A DNA stretch of 64,000 bases from Inia geoffrensis (GCA_036417435.1 JAZAQT010000281.1:1-64000); one strand, 5' to 3'. Counted from the first letter of the stretch, positions 10,406 through 23,991 are shown. Translations and numbers: made by a program. Notes: generated from the sequence alone by a model not told the origin.

Positions 10406-11749
10406 AATGGAGAGGGATTAGGGTACAGGTTAGGGTACCGCTGTGGTTTAGTGTTAGCGTACGTTTGAGGGCACAAGTTTGTCTTGGTGTCCTGGTTAAG
10501 ATTAGGGCACGGGTGAGGGTAAGGCTTCGGGTGACGGTCATTGTTAGGATTCGGGTTAGGGTTAGGGTTAGGGAATGGAGAGGGATTAGGGTACAGGTTA
10601 GGGTACCGCTGCGGTTTAGTGTTAGCGTACGTGTGAGGGCACGAGTTAGTCTTGGTGTCCTGGTTAAGATTAGGGCACGGGTGAGGGTAAGGTTTCGGGT
10701 GAGGGTCAGGGTTAGGATTCGGGTTAGGGTTAGGGTTAGGGAATGGAGAGGGATTAGGGTACAGGTTAGGGTACGACAATGCTTAAGGGTTAGCGTAAGT
10801 GTGAGGGCACGAGTTAGTGTTGGTGTACTGGTTAAGACAAGGGCACCGATGAGGATAAGGCCTCGGAAAAGGGTCACGTTCAGGGTTTCGATTAGGGTTA
10901 GGGTTAGGGAATGGGGAGGGATTAGGGTACAGGATAGGGTACGACAACGCTTAAGGCTTAGCGTACTTTTGAGGGCATGAGTTAGAGTTTGTGTACTGGT
11001 TAAGATTAGGGCATTGGTTAGGGTAGGGCATCGGAAGTGGGTCAGGTTTAGGGATGGGGTTAGGGTTAGGGTTAAGTAATGGGGAGGGATTAGGGTACAA
11101 TTTAGGGTACGACAACGCTTAAGGTTTAGCGTACGTGTGAGGGCACGAGTTAGTGTTGGTGTCCTGGTTAAGATTAGGGCACGGGTGAGGGTAAGGCTTC
11201 GGGTGAGGGTCAGGGTTAGGATTCGTGTTAGGGTTAGGGTTAAGGAATGCAGAGGGATTAGGGTACAGCTTAGGGTACGACAGTGCTTAAAGGTTAGCTT
11301 TCGTGTGAGGGCAAGGGTTAGTGTTAGTGTCCTGGTTAAGATTAGGGCACGGGTGAGGGTAAGGTTTCGGGTGAGGGTCAGGGATAGAATTCGGGTTAGC
11401 GTTAGGGTTAGGGAATGGCGAGATATTAGGGCACAGTTTAGGGTACCACAACCCTTAAGATTTAGCATACGTGTGAGGTCACTAGTTAGTGTTAGTGTAC
11501 TGCTTAAGATTAGGGCACGGGTGAGGGTAAGGCCTCGGAAGAGGGTCACGTTAAGGGTTAGGGTTACGGTTAGGGTTAGGAAATGGGGATTGATTAGGAT
11601 ACAGGTTAGGGTACGGCAATGGCTTAGGGTTAGCGTACGTTAGAGGGCATGGGTTAGTGTTGATATACTGGTTAAAATTAGGACACGGGTGAGGGTAAAG
11701 TTTCGGGTGAGTGTCATGGTTAGGTTTCAGGTTAGGGTTAGGGTTAGGG
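10406..11749 (+). repeat. HOR unit 9, aabcdefg, 1344 bp
   Basis: This is the counterpart of unit 1 at +10,239 bp. The first a differs at CACAAGTTTGTC, where unit 1 has CACAAGTTAGTC. Confidence 0.92.
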
Positions 11750-12924
11750 AATGGAGAGGGATTAGGGTACAGGTTAGGGTACCGCTGTGGTTTAGTGTTA
11801 GCGTACGTTTGAGGGCACAAGTTAGTCTTGGTGTCCTGGTTAAGATTAGCGCACGGGTGACGGTAAGGTTTCGGGTGAGGGTCAGGGTTAGGATTCGGGT
11901 TAGGGTTAGGGTTAGCGAATGGAGAGAGATTAGGGTACAGGTTAAGGTACGACAATGCTTAAGGGTTAGCGTAAGTGTGAGGGCACGAGTTAGTGTTGGT
12001 GTACTGGTTAAGACAAGGGCACCGATGAGGATAAGGCCTCGGAAAAGGGTCACGTTCAGGGTTTCGCTTAGGGTTAGGGTTAAGGAATGGGGAGGGATTA
12101 GGGTACAGGATAGGGTACGACAATGCTTAAGGGTTAGCGTACTTTTGAGGGCATGAGTTAGTGTTTGTGTACTGGTTAAGATTAGGGCATTGGTTAGGGT
12201 AGGGCATCGGAAAGGGTCAGGTTTAGGGATGGGGTTAGGGTTAGGGTTAAGGAATGGGGAGGGATTAGGGTACAATTTAGGGTACGACAACGCTTAAGGT
12301 TTAGCGTACGTGTGAGGGCACGAGTTAGTGTTGGTGTCCTGGTTAAGATTAGGGCACGGGTGAGGGTAAGGCTTCGGGTGAGGGTCAGGGTTAGGATTCG
12401 TGTTAGGGTTAGGGTTAAGGAATGCAGAGGGATTAGGGTACAGCTTAGGGTACGACAGTGCTTAAGGGTTAGCGTTCGCGTGAGGGCAAGGGTTAATGTT
12501 AGTGTCCTGGTTAAGATTAGGGCACGGGTGAGGGTAAGGCTTCAGGTGAAGGTCACGGTTAGGATTCGGGTTAGGGTTAGGATTAGGGAATGGGGAGATA
12601 TTAGGCCACAGTTTAGGGTACCACAACGCTTAAGGTTTAGCGTACGTGTGAGGTCACTAGTTAGTGTTAGTGTACTGCTTACGATTAGGGCACGGGTGAG
12701 GGTAAGGCCTCGGAAGAGGGTCACGTTAAGGGTTAGGGTTAGGGTTAGGGTTAGGGAATGGGGATTGATTAGGGTACAGGTTAGGGTACGGCAATGGCTT
12801 AGGGTTAGCGTACATTAGAGGGCATGGGTTAGTGTTGATATACTGGTTAAAATTAGGACACGGGTGAGGGTAAAGTTTCGGGTGAGTGTCATGGTTAGGT
12901 TTCAGGTTAGGGTTAGGGTTAGGG
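11750..12924 (+). repeat. HOR unit 10, abcdefg, 1175 bp
   Basis: This is the counterpart of unit 2 and shares the one-base loss in c (near 12213). Its b monomer differs from unit 2 by a cluster of variants between 12015 and 12044. Confidence 0.92.
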
Positions 12925-14267
12925 AATGGAGGGGGATTAGGGTACAGGTTAGGGTACCGCTGTGGTTTAGTGTTAGCGTACGTTTGAGGGCACAAGTTAG
13001 TCTTGGTGTCCTGGTTAAGATTAGGGCACGGGTGACGGTAAGGTTTCGGGTGAGGGTCAGGGTTAGGATTCGGGTTAGGGTTAGGGTTAGGGAATGGAGA
13101 GAGATTAGGGTACAGGTTAAGGTACGACAATGCTTAAGGGTTAGCATAAGTGTGAGGGCACGAGTTAGTGTTGGTGTACTGGTTAAGACAAGGGCACCGA
13201 TGAGGGTAAGGCCTCAGAGAAGGGTCACGTTCAGGGTTTCGCTTAGGGTTAGGGTTAGGGAATGGGGAGGGATTAGGGTACAGGATAGGGTACGACAATG
13301 CTTAAGGGTTAGCGTACTTTTGAGGGCATGAGTTAGTGTTTGTGTACTGGTTAAGATTAGGGCATTGGTTAGGGTAGGGCATCGGAAATGGGTCAGGTTT
13401 AGGGATGGGGTTAGTGTTAGGGTTAAGGAATGGGGAGGGATTAGGGTACAATTTAGGGTACGACAACGCTTAAGGTTTAGCGTACGTGTGAGGGCACGAG
13501 TTAGTGTTGGTGTCCTGGTTAAGATTAGGGCACGGGTGAGGGTAAGGCTTCGGGTGAGGGTCAGGGTTAGGATTCGTGTTAGGGTTAGGGTTAAGGAATG
13601 CAGAGGGATTAGGGTACAGCTTAGGGTACGACAGTGCTTAAGGGTTAGCGTTCGTGTGAGGGCAAGGTTTAGTGTTAGTGTCCTGGTTAAGATTAGGGCA
13701 CGCGTGAGGGTAAGGCTTCAGGTGAGGGTCAGGGTTAGGATTCGGGTTAGGGTTAGGGTTAGGGAATGGTTAGGGATTGGGTACAGTTTAGGGTATGACA
13801 ACGATTAAGGGTTAGTGTACGTGTGAGGGCATGAGTTAGTGTTGGTGTCCTGGTTAAGATTAGGGCACGGGTGAGGGTAAGGTTTCGTTTGAGGGTCAGG
13901 GATAGAATTCGGGTTAGCGTTAGGGTTAGGGAATGGGGAGATATTAGGGCATAGTTTAGGGTACCACAACCCTTAAGATTTAGCATACGTGTGAGGTCAC
14001 TAGTTAGTGTTAGTGTACTGCTTAAGATTAGGTCACGGGTAAGGGTAAGGCCTCGGAAGAGGGTCACGTTAAGGGTTAGGGTTACGGTTAGGGTTAGGAA
14101 ATGGGGATTGATTAGGATACAGGTTAGGGTACAGCAATGGATTAGGGTTAGCGTACGTTAGAGGGCATGGGTTAGTGTTGATGTACTGGTTAAAATTAGG
14201 ACACGGGTGAGGGTAAAGTTTCGGGTGAGTGTCATGGTTAGGTTTCAGGTTAGGGTTAGGGTTAGGG
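12925..14267 (+). repeat. HOR unit 11, abcdehfg, 1343 bp
   Basis: This is the counterpart of unit 3, with h at 13765 carrying the same one-base deletion. Confidence 0.92.
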
Positions 14268-15611
14268 AATGGAGAGGGATTAGGGTACAGGTTCGGGTAC
14301 CGCTGCGGTTTAGTGTTAGCGTACGTGTGAGGGCACGAGTTAGACTTGGTGTCCTGGTTAAGATTAGGGCACGGGTGAGGGTAAGGCTTCGGGTGACGGT
14401 CATTGTTAGGATTCGGGTTAGGGTTAGGGTTAGGGAATGGAGAGGGATTAGGGTACAGGTTAGGGTACCGCTGCGGTTTAGTGTTAGCGTACGTGTGAGG
14501 GCACGAGTTAGTCTTGGTGTCCTGGTTAAGATTAGGGCACGGGTGAGGGTAAGGTTTCGGGTGAGGGTCAGGGTTAGGATTCGGGTTAGGGTTAGGGTTA
14601 GGGAATGGAGAGAGATTAGGGTACAGGTTAAGGTACGACAATGCTTAAAGGTTAGCGTAAGTGTGAGGGCACGAGTTAGTGTTGGTGTACTGGTTAAGAC
14701 ATGGGCACCGATGAGGGTAAGGCCTCGGAGAAGGGTCACGTTAAGGGTTTCGCTTAGGGTTAGGGTTAAGGAATGGGGAGGGATTAGGGTACAGGATAGG
14801 GTACGACAATGCTTAAGGGTTAGCGTACTTTTGAGGGCATGAGTTAGTGTTTGTGTACTGGTTAAGATTAGGGCATTGGTTAGGGTAGGGCATCGGAAAT
14901 GGGTCAGGTTTAGGGATGGGGTTAGGGTTAGGGTTAAGGAATGGGGAGGGATTAGGGTACAATTTAGGGTACGACAACGCTTAAGGTTTAGCGTACGTGT
15001 GAGGGCACGAGTTAGTGTTGGTGTCCTGGTTAAGATTAGGGCACGGGTGAGGGTAAGGCTTCGGGTGAGGGTCAGGGTTAGGATTCGTGTTAGGGTTAGG
15101 GTTAAGGAATGCAGAGGGATTAGGGTACAGCTTAGGGTACGACAGTGCTTAAGGGTTAGCGTTCGCGTGAGGGCAAGGGTTAATGTTAGTGTCCTGGTTA
15201 AGATTAGGGCACGGGTGAGGGTAAGGCTTCAGGTGAAGGTCACGGTTAGGATTCGGGTTAGGGTTAGGATTAGGGAATGGGGAGATATTAGGCCACAGTT
15301 TAGGGTACCACAACGCTTAAGGTTTAGCGTACGTGTGAGGTCACTAGTTAGTGTTAGTGTACTGCTTACGATTAGGGCACGGGTGAGGGTAAGGCCTCGG
15401 AAGAGGGTCACGTTAAGGGTTAGGGTTAGGGTTAGGGTTAGGGAATGGGGATTGATTAGGGTACAGGTTAGGGTACGGCAATGGCTTAGGGTTAGCGTAC
15501 ATTAGAGGGCATGGGTTAGTGTTGATATACTGGTTAAAATTAGGACACGGGTGAGGGTAAAGTTTCGGGTGAGTGTCATGGTTAGGTTTCAGGTTAGGGT
15601 TAGGGTTAGGG
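14268..15611 (+). repeat. HOR unit 12, aabcdefg, 1344 bp
   Basis: This is the counterpart of unit 4, including the GTTAGACTTGG mark in the first a. Confidence 0.92.
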
Positions 15612-16954
15612 AATGGAGGGGGATTAGGGTACAGGTTAGGGTACCGCTGTGGTTTAGTGTTAGCGTACGTTTGAGGGCACAAGTTAGTCTTGGTGTCCTG
15701 GTTAAGATTAGGGCACGGGTGACGGTAAGGTTTCGGGTGAGGGTCAGGGTTAGGATTCGGGTTAGGGTTAGGGTTAGGGAATGGAGAGAGATTAGGGTAC
15801 AGGTTAAGGTACGACAATGCTTAAGGGTTAGCATAAGTGTGAGGGCACGAGTTAGTGTTGGTGTACTGGTTAAGACAAGGGCACCGATGAGGGTAAGGCC
15901 TCGGAGAAGGGTCACGTTCAGGGTTTCGCTTAGGGTTAGGGTTAGGGAATGGGGAGGGATTAGGGTACAGGATAGGGTACGACAATGCTTAAGGGTTAGC
16001 GTACTTTTGAGGGCATGAGTTAGTGTTTGTGTACTGGTTAAGATTAGGGCATTGGTTAGGGTAGGGCATCGGAAATGGGTCAGGTTTAGGGATGGGGTTA
16101 GTGTTAGGGTTAAGGAATGGGGAGGGATTAGGGTACAATTTAGGGTACGACAACGCTTAAGGTTTAGCGTACGTGTGAGGGCACGAGTTAGTGTTGGTGT
16201 CCTGGTTAAGATTAGGACACGGGTGAGGGTAAGGCTTCGGGTGAGGGTCAGGGTTAGGATTCGTGTTAGGGTTAGGGTTAAGGAATGCAGAGGGATTAGG
16301 GTACAGCTTAGGGTACGACAGTGCTTAAGGGTTAGCGTTCGTGTGAGGGCAAGGTTTAGTGTTAGTGTCCTGGTTAAGATTAGGGCACGCGTGAGGGTAA
16401 GGCTTCAGGTGAGGGTCAGGGTTAGGATTCGGGTTAGGGTTAGGGTTAGGGAATGGTTAGGGATTGGGTACAGTTTAGGGTATGACAACGATTAAGGGTT
16501 AGTGTACGTGTGAGGGCATGAGTTAGTGTTGGTGTCCTGGTTAAGATTAGGGCACGGGTGAGGGTAAGGTTTCGTTTGAGGGTCAGGGATAGAATTCGGG
16601 TTAGCGTTAGGGTTAGGGAATGGGGAGATATTAGGGCACAGTTTAGGGTACCACAACCCTTAAGATTTAGCATACGTGTGAGGTCACTAGTTAGTGTTAG
16701 TGTACTGCTTAAGATTAGGTCACGGGTAAGGGTAAGGCCTCGGAAGAGGGTCACGTTAAGGGTTAGGGTTACGGTTAGGGTTAGGAAATGGGGATTGATT
16801 AGGATACAGGTTAGGGTACAGCAATGGCTTAGGGTTAGCGTACGTTAGAGGGCATGGGTTAGTGTTGATGTACTGGTTAAAATTAGGACACGGGTGAGGG
16901 TAAAGTTTCGGGTGAGTGTCATGGTTAGGTTTCAGGTTAGGGTTAGGGTTAGGG
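15612..16954 (+). repeat. HOR unit 13, abcdehfg, 1343 bp
   Basis: This is the counterpart of unit 5, with h at 16452. Confidence 0.92.
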
Positions 16955-18298
16955 AATGGAGAGGGATTAGGGTACAGGTTCGGGTACCGCTGCGGTTTAG
17001 TGTTAGCGTACGTGTGAGGGCACGAGTTAGTCTTGGTGTCCTGGTTAAGATTAGGGCACGGGTGAGGGTAAGGCTTCGGGTGACGGTCATTGTTAGGATT
17101 CGGGTTAGGGTTAGGGTTAGGGAATGGAGAGGGATTAGGGTACAGGTTAGGGTACCGCTGCGGTTTAGTGTTAGCGTACGTGTGAGGGCACGAGTTAGTC
17201 TTGGTGTCCTGGTTAAGATTAGGGCACGGGTGAGGGTAAGGTTTCGGGTGAGGGTCAGGGTTAGGATTCGGGTTAGGGTTAGGGTTAGGGAATGGAGAGG
17301 GATTAGGGTACAGGTTAGGGTACGACAATGCTTAAGGGTTAGCGTAAGTGTGAGGGCACGAGTTAGTGTTGGTGTACTGGTTAGGACAAGGGCACCGATG
17401 AGGATAAGGCCTCGGAAAAGGGTCACGTTCAGGGTTTCGATTAGGGTTAGGGTTAGGGAATGGGGAGGGATTAGGGTACAGGATAGGGTACGACAACGCT
17501 TAAGGCTTAGCGTACTTTTGAGGGCATGAGTTAGAGTTTGTGTACTGGTTAAGATTAGGGCATTGGTTAGGGTAGGGCATCGGAAGTGGGTCAGGTTTAG
17601 GGATGGGGTTAGGGTTAGGGTTAAGTAATGGGGAGGGATTAGGGTACAATTTAGGGTACGACAACGCTTAAGGTTTAGCGTACGTGTGAGGGCACGAGTT
17701 AGTGTTGGTGTCCTGGTTAAGATTAGGGCACGGGTGAGGGTAAGGCTTCGGGTGAGGGTCAGGGTTAGGATTCGTGTTAGGGTTAGGGTTAAGGAATGCA
17801 GAGGGATTAGGGTACAGCTTAGGGTACGACAGTGCTTAAAGGTTAGTGTTCGTGTGAGGGCAAGGGTTAGTGTTAGTGTCCTGGTTAAGATTAGGGCACG
17901 GGTGAGGGTAAGGTTTCGGGTGAGGGTCAGGGATAGAATTCGGGTTAGCGTTAGGGTTAGGGAATGGCGAGATATTAGGGCACAGTTTAGGGTACCACAA
18001 CCCTTAAGATTTAGCATACGTGTGAGGTCACTAGTTAGTGTTAGTGTACTGCTTAAGATTAGGGCACGGGTGAGGGTAAGGCCTCGGAAGAGGGTCACGT
18101 TAAGGGTTAGGGTTACGGTTAGTGTTAGGAAATGGGGATTGATTAGGATACAGGTTAGGGTACGGCAATGGCTTAGGGTTAGCGTACGTTAGAGGGCATG
18201 GGTTAGTGTTGATGTACTGGTTAAAATTAGGTCACGGGTGAGGGTAAAGTTTCGGGTGAGTGTCATGGTTAGGTTTCAGGTTAGGGTTAGGGTTAGGG
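16955..18298 (+). repeat. HOR unit 14, aabcdefg, 1344 bp
   Basis: The b monomer has GGTTAGGACAAGG in place of GGTTAAGACAAGG. This mark is shared with units 21 and 47. Unlike unit 6, g keeps its full set of hexamers. Confidence 0.92.
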
Positions 18299-18970
18299 AA
18301 TGGAGAGGGATTAGGGTACAGGTTAGGGTACCGCTGCGGTTTAGTGTTAGCGTACGTGTGAGGGCACGAGTTAGTCTTGGTGTCCTGGTTAAGATTAGGG
18401 CACGGGTGAGGGTAAGGCTTCGGGTGAGGGTCAGGGTTAGGATTCGTGTTAGGGTTAGGGTTAAGGAATGCAGAGGGATTAGGGTACAGCTTAGGGTACG
18501 ATAGTGCTTAAGGGTTAGCGTTCGTGTGAGGGCAAGGGTTAGTGTTAGTGTCCTGGTTAAGATTAGGGCACGGGTGAGGGTAAGGCTTCAGGTGAAGGTC
18601 ACGGTTAGGATTCGGGTTAGGGTTAGGATTAAGGAATGGGGAGATATTAGGCCACAGTTTAGGGTACCACAACGCTTAAGGTTTAGCGTACCTGTGAGGT
18701 CACTAGTTAGTGTTAGTGTACTGCTTACGATTAGGGCACGGGTGAGGGTAAGGCCTCGGAAGAGGGTCACGTTAAGGGTTAGGGTTAGGGTTAGGGTTAG
18801 GGAATGGGGATTGATTAGGGTACAGGTTAGGGTACGGCAATGGCTTAGGGTTAGCGTACGTTAGAGGGCATGGGTTAGTGTTGATATACTGGTTAAAATT
18901 AGGACACGGGTGAGGGTAAAGTTTCGGGTGAGTGTCATGGTTAGGTTTCAGGTTAGGGTTAGGGTTAGGG
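18299..18970 (+). repeat. HOR unit 15, short form (a/d)efg, 672 bp
   Basis: This four-monomer unit starts with a hybrid monomer at 18299-18466. The front is class a (GTACCGCTGCGG, GTTAGTCTTGG) and the back is class d (ATTCGTGTTAGGG running into AATGC). Compared with units 22 and 23 it lacks 1848 bp, exactly 11 monomers. The crossover lies between about 18376 and 18427, where a and d are the same. Confidence 0.92.
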
Positions 18971-20128
18971 AATGGAGAGGGATTAGGGTACAGGTTAGGG
19001 TACCGCTGTGGTTTAGTGTTAGCGTACGTTTGAGGGCACAAGTTAGTCTTGGTGTCCTGGTTAAGATTAGCGCACGGGTGACGGTAAGGTTTCGGGTGAG
19101 GGTCAGGGTTAGGATTCGGGTTAGGGTTAGGGTTAGGGAATGGAGAGAGATTAGGGTACAGGTTAAGGTACGACAATGCTTAAGGGTTAGCGTAAGTGTG
19201 AGGGCACGAGTTAGTGTTGGTGTACTGGTTAAGACATGGGCACCGATGAGGGTAAGGCCTCGGAAAAGGGTCACGTTCAGGGTTTCGCTTAGGGTTAGGG
19301 TTAGGGAATGGGGAGGGATTAGGGTACAGGATAGGGTACGACAATGCTTAAGGGTTAGCGTACTTTTGAGGGCATGAGTTAGTGTTTGTGTACTGGTTAA
19401 GATTAGGGCATTGGTTAGGGTAGGGCATCGGAAATGGGTCAGGTTTAGGGATGGGGTTAGGGTTAGGGTTAAGGAATGGGGAGGGATTAGGGTACAATTT
19501 AGTGTACGACAACGCTTAAGGTTTAGCGTACGTGTGGGGGCACGAGTTAGTGTTGGTGTCCTGGTCAAGATTAGGGCACGGGTGAGGGTCAGGGTTAGGA
19601 TTCGTGTTAGGGTTAGGGCTAAGGAATGCAGAGGGATTAGGGTACAGCTTAGGGTACGACAGTGCTTAAGGGTTAGCGTTCGCGTGAGGGCAAGGGTTAG
19701 TGTTAGTGTCCTGGTTAAGATTAGGGCACGGGTGAGGGTAAGGCTTCAGGTGAAGGTCACGGTTAGGATTCGGGTTAGGGTTAGGATTAGGGAATGGGGA
19801 GATATTAGGCCACAGTTTAGGGTACCACAACGCTTAAGGTTTAGCGTACGTGTGAGGTCACTAGTTAGTGTTAGTGTACTGCTTACGATTAGGGCACGGG
19901 TGAGGGTAAGGCCTCGGAAGAGGGTCACGTTAAGGGTTAGGGTTAGGGTTAGGGTTAGGGAATGGGGATTGATTAGGGTACAGGTTAGGGTACGGCAATG
20001 GCTTAGGGTTAGCGTACGTTAGAGGGCATGGGTTAGTGTTGATATACTGGTTAAAATTAGGACACGGGTGAGGGTAAAGTTTCGGGTGAGTGTCATGGTT
20101 AGGTTTCAGGTTAGGGTTAGGGTTAGGG
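18971..20128 (+). repeat. HOR unit 16, abcdefg, 1158 bp
   Basis: Three hexamers (18 bp) are missing from d near 19580, between GGGCACGGGTGAGGG and TCAGGG. The matching unit 49 has no such loss. Confidence 0.91.
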
Positions 20129-21471
20129 AATGGAGGGGGATTAGGGTACAGGTTAGGGTACCGCTGTGGTTTAGTGTTAGCGTACGTTTGAGGGCACAAG
20201 TTAGTCTTGGTGTCCTGGTTAAGATTAGGGCACGGGTGACGGTAAGGTTTCGGGTGAGGGTCAGGGTTAGGATTCGGGTTAGGGTTAGGGTTAGGGAATG
20301 GAGAGAGATTAGGGTACAGGTTAAGGTACGACAATGCTTAAGGGTTAGCATAAGTGTGAGGGCACGAGTTAGTGTTGGTGTACTGGTTAAGACAAGGGCA
20401 CCGATGAGGGTAAGGCCTCGGAGAAGGGTCACGTTCAGGGTTTCGCTTAGGGTTAGGGTTAGGGAATGGGGAGGGATTAGGGTACAGGATAGGGTACGAC
20501 AATGCTTAAGGGTTAGCGTACTTTTGAGGGCATGAGTTAGTGTTTGTGTACTGGTTAAGATTAGGGCATTGGTTAGGGTAGGGCATCGGAAATGGGTCAG
20601 GTTTAGGGATGGGGTTAGTGTTAGGTTTAAGGAATGGGGAGGGATTAGGGTACAATTTAGGGTACGACAACGCTTAAGGTTTAGCGTACGTGTGAGGGCA
20701 CGAGTTAGTGTTGGTGTCCTGGTTAAGATTAGGGCACGGGTGAGGGTAAGGCTTCGGGTGAGGGTCAGGGTTAGGATTCGTGTTAGGGTTAGGGTTAAGG
20801 AATGCAGAGGGATTAGGGTACAGCTTAGGGTACGACAGTGCTTAAGGGTTAGCGTTCGTGTGAGGGCAAGGTTTAGTGTTAGTGTCCTGGTTAAGATTAG
20901 GGCACGCGTGAGGGTAAGGCTTCAGGTGAGGGTCAGGGTTAGGATTCGGGTTAGGGTTAGGGTTAGGGAATGGTTAGGGATTGGGTACAGTTTGGGGTAT
21001 GACAACGATTAAGGGTTAGTGTACGTGTGAGGGCATGAGTTAGTGTTGGTGTCCTGGTTAAGATTAGGGCACGGGTGAGGGTAAGGTTTCGTTTGAGGGT
21101 CAGGGATAGAATTCGGGTTAGCGTTAGGGTTAGGGAATGGGGAGATATTAGGGCACAGTTTAGGGTACCACAACCCTTAAGATTTAGCATACGTGTGAGG
21201 TCACTAGTTAGTGTTAGTGTACTGCTTAAGATTAGGTCACGGGTAAGGGTAAGGCCTCGGAAGAGGGTCACGTTAAGGGTTAGGGTTACGGTTAGGGTTA
21301 GGAAATGGGGATTGATTAGGATACAGGTTAGGGTACAGCAATGGCTTAGGGTTAGCGTACGTTAGAGGGCATGGGTTAGTGTTGATGTACTGGTTAAAAT
21401 TAGGACACGGGTGAGGGTAAAGTTTCGGGTGAGTGTCATGGTTAGGTTTCAGGTTAGGGTTAGGGTTAGGG
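20129..21471 (+). repeat. HOR unit 17, abcdehfg, 1343 bp
   Basis: This is the full eight-class unit with h at 20969. A private TTTGGGGTATGAC variant in h is shared with unit 50. Confidence 0.92.
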
Positions 21472-22815
21472 AATGGAGAGGGATTAGGGTACAGGTTCGG
21501 GTACCGCTGCGGTTTAGTGTTAGCGTACGTGTGAGGGCACGAGTTAGTCTTGGTGTCCTGGTTAAGATTAGGGCACGGGTGAGGGTAAGGCTTCGGGTGA
21601 CGGTCATTGTTAGGATTCGGGTTAGGGTTAGGGTTAGGGAATGGAGAGGGATTAGGGTACAGGTTAGGGTACCGCTGCGGTTTAGTGTTAGCGTACGTGT
21701 GAGGGCACGAGTTAGTCTTGGTGTCCTGGTTAAGATTAGGGCACGGGTGAGGGTAAGGTTTCGGGTGAGGGTCAGGGTTAGGATTCGGGTTAGGGTTAGG
21801 GTTAGGGAATGGAGAGGGATTAGGGTACAGGTTAGGGTACGACAATGCTTAAGGGTTAGCGTAAGTGTGAGGGCACGAGTTAGTGTTGGTGTACTGGTTA
21901 AGACAAGGGCACCGATGAGGATAAGGCCTCGGAAAAGGGTCACGTTCAGGGTTTCGATTAGGGTTAGGGTTAGGGAATGGGGAGGAATTAGGGTACAGGA
22001 TAGGGTACGACAACGCTTAAGGCTTAGCGTACTTTTGAGGGCATGAGTTAGAGTTTGTGTACTGGTTAAGATTAGGGCATTGGTTAGGGTAGGGCATCGG
22101 AAGTGGGTCAGGTTTAGGGATGGGGTTAGGGTTATGGTTAAGTAATGGGGAGGGATTAGGGTACAATTTAGGGTACGACAACGCTTAAGGTTTAGCGTAC
22201 GTGTGAGGGCACGAGTTAGTGTTGGTGTCCTGGTTAAGATTAGGGCACGGGTGAGGGTAAGGCTTCGGGTGAGGGTCAGGGTTAGGATTCGTGTTAGGGT
22301 TAGGGTTAAGGAATGCAGAGGGATTAGGGTACAGCTTAGGGTACGACAGTGCTTAAAGGTTAGCTTTCGTGTGAGGGCAAGGGTTAGTGTTAGTGTCCTG
22401 GTTAAGATTAGGGCACGGGTGAGGGTAAGGTTTCGGGTGAGGGTCAGGGATAGAATTCGGGTTAGCGTTAGGGTTAGGGAATGGCGAGATATTAGGGCAC
22501 AGTTTAGGGTACCACAACCCTTAAGATTTAGCATACGTGTGAGGTCACTAGTTAGTGTTAGTGTACTGCTTAAGATTAGGGCACGGGTGAGGGTAAGGCC
22601 TCGGAAGAGGGTCACGTTAAGGGTTAGGGTTACGGTTAGGGTTAGGAAATGGGGATTGATTAGGATACAGGTTAGGGTACGGCAATGGCTTAGGGTTAGC
22701 GTACGTTAGAGGGCATGGGTTAGTGTTGATATACTGGTTAAAATTAGGACACGGGTGAGGGTAAAGTTTCGGGTGAGTGTCATGGTTAGGTTTCAGGTTA
22801 GGGTTAGGGTTAGGG
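21472..22815 (+). repeat. HOR unit 18, aabcdefg, 1344 bp
   Basis: The c monomer ends GGGTTATGGTTAAG near 22130, a variant shared with unit 51. Otherwise it is a standard eight-monomer unit with doubled a. Confidence 0.92.
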
Positions 22816-23991
22816 AATGGAGAGGGATTAGGGTACAGGTTAGGGTACCGCTGTGGTTTAGTGTTAGCGTACGTTTGAGGGCACAAGTTAGTCTTGGTGT
22901 CCTGGTTAAGATTAGCGCACGGGTGACGGTAAGGTTTCGGGTGAGGGTCAGGGTTAGGATTCGGGTTAGGGTTAGGGTTAGGGAATGGAGAGAGATTAGG
23001 GTACAGGTTAAGGTACGACAATGCTTAAGGGTTAGCGTAAGTGTGAGGGCACGAGTTAGTGTTGGTGTACTGGTTAAGACATGGGCACCGATGAGGGTAA
23101 GGCCTCGGATAAGGGTCACGTTCAGGGTTTCGCTTAGGGTTAGGGTTAAGGAATGGGGAGGGATTAGGGTACAGGATAGGGTACGACAATGCTTAAGGGT
23201 TAGCGTACTTTTGAGGGCATGAGTTAGTGTTTGTGTACTGGTTAAGATTAGGGCATTGGTTAGGGTAGGGCATCGGAAATGGGTCAGGTTTAGGGATGGG
23301 GTTAGGGTTAGGGTTAAGGAATGGGGAGGGATTAGGGTACAATTTAGGGTACGACAACGCTTAAGGTTTAGCGTACGTGTGAGGGCACGAGTTAGTGTTG
23401 GTGTCCTGGTTAAGATTAGGGCACGGGTGAGGGTAAGGCTTCGGGTGAGGGTCAGGGTTAGGATTCGTGTTAGGGTTAGGGTTAAGGAATGCAGAGGGAT
23501 TAGGGTACAGCTTAGGGTACGACAGTGCTTAAGGGTTAGCGTTCGCGTGAGGGCAAGGGTTAATGTTAGTGTCCTGGTTAAGATTAGGGCACGGGTGAGG
23601 GTAAGGCTTCAGGTGAAGGTCACGGTTAGGATTCGGGTTAGGGTTAGGATTAGGGAATGGGGAGATATTAGGCCACAGTTTAGGGTACCACAACGCTTAA
23701 GGTTTAGCGTACGTGTGAGGTCACTAGTTAGTGTTAGTGTACTGCTTACGATTAGGGCACGGGTGAGGGTAAGGCCTCGGAAGAGGGTCACGTTAAGGGT
23801 TAGGGTTAGGGTTAGGGTTAGGGAATGGGGATTGATTAGGGTACAGGTTAGGGTACGGCAATGGCTTAGGGTTAGCGTACATTAGAGGGCATGGGTTAGT
23901 GTTGATATACTGGTTAAAATTAGGACACGGGTGAGGGTAAAGTTTCGGGTGAGTGTCATGGTTAGGTTTCAGGTTAGGGTTAGGGTTAGGG
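22816..23991 (+). repeat. HOR unit 19, abcdefg, 1176 bp
   Basis: This is a standard seven-monomer unit. GGATAAGGG in b (near 23108) is a private variant shared with the last, partial unit. Confidence 0.92.

Larger units (their letters stand above)
10240..18219 (+). repeat. 10,239-bp super-repeat, copy 2 (matched part)
   Basis: This is the second copy of units 1-6. The first 80 or so bases are the same as the window start. Past about 18219 it follows units 22 and 23 instead, through the short hybrid unit 15. Confidence 0.88.
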
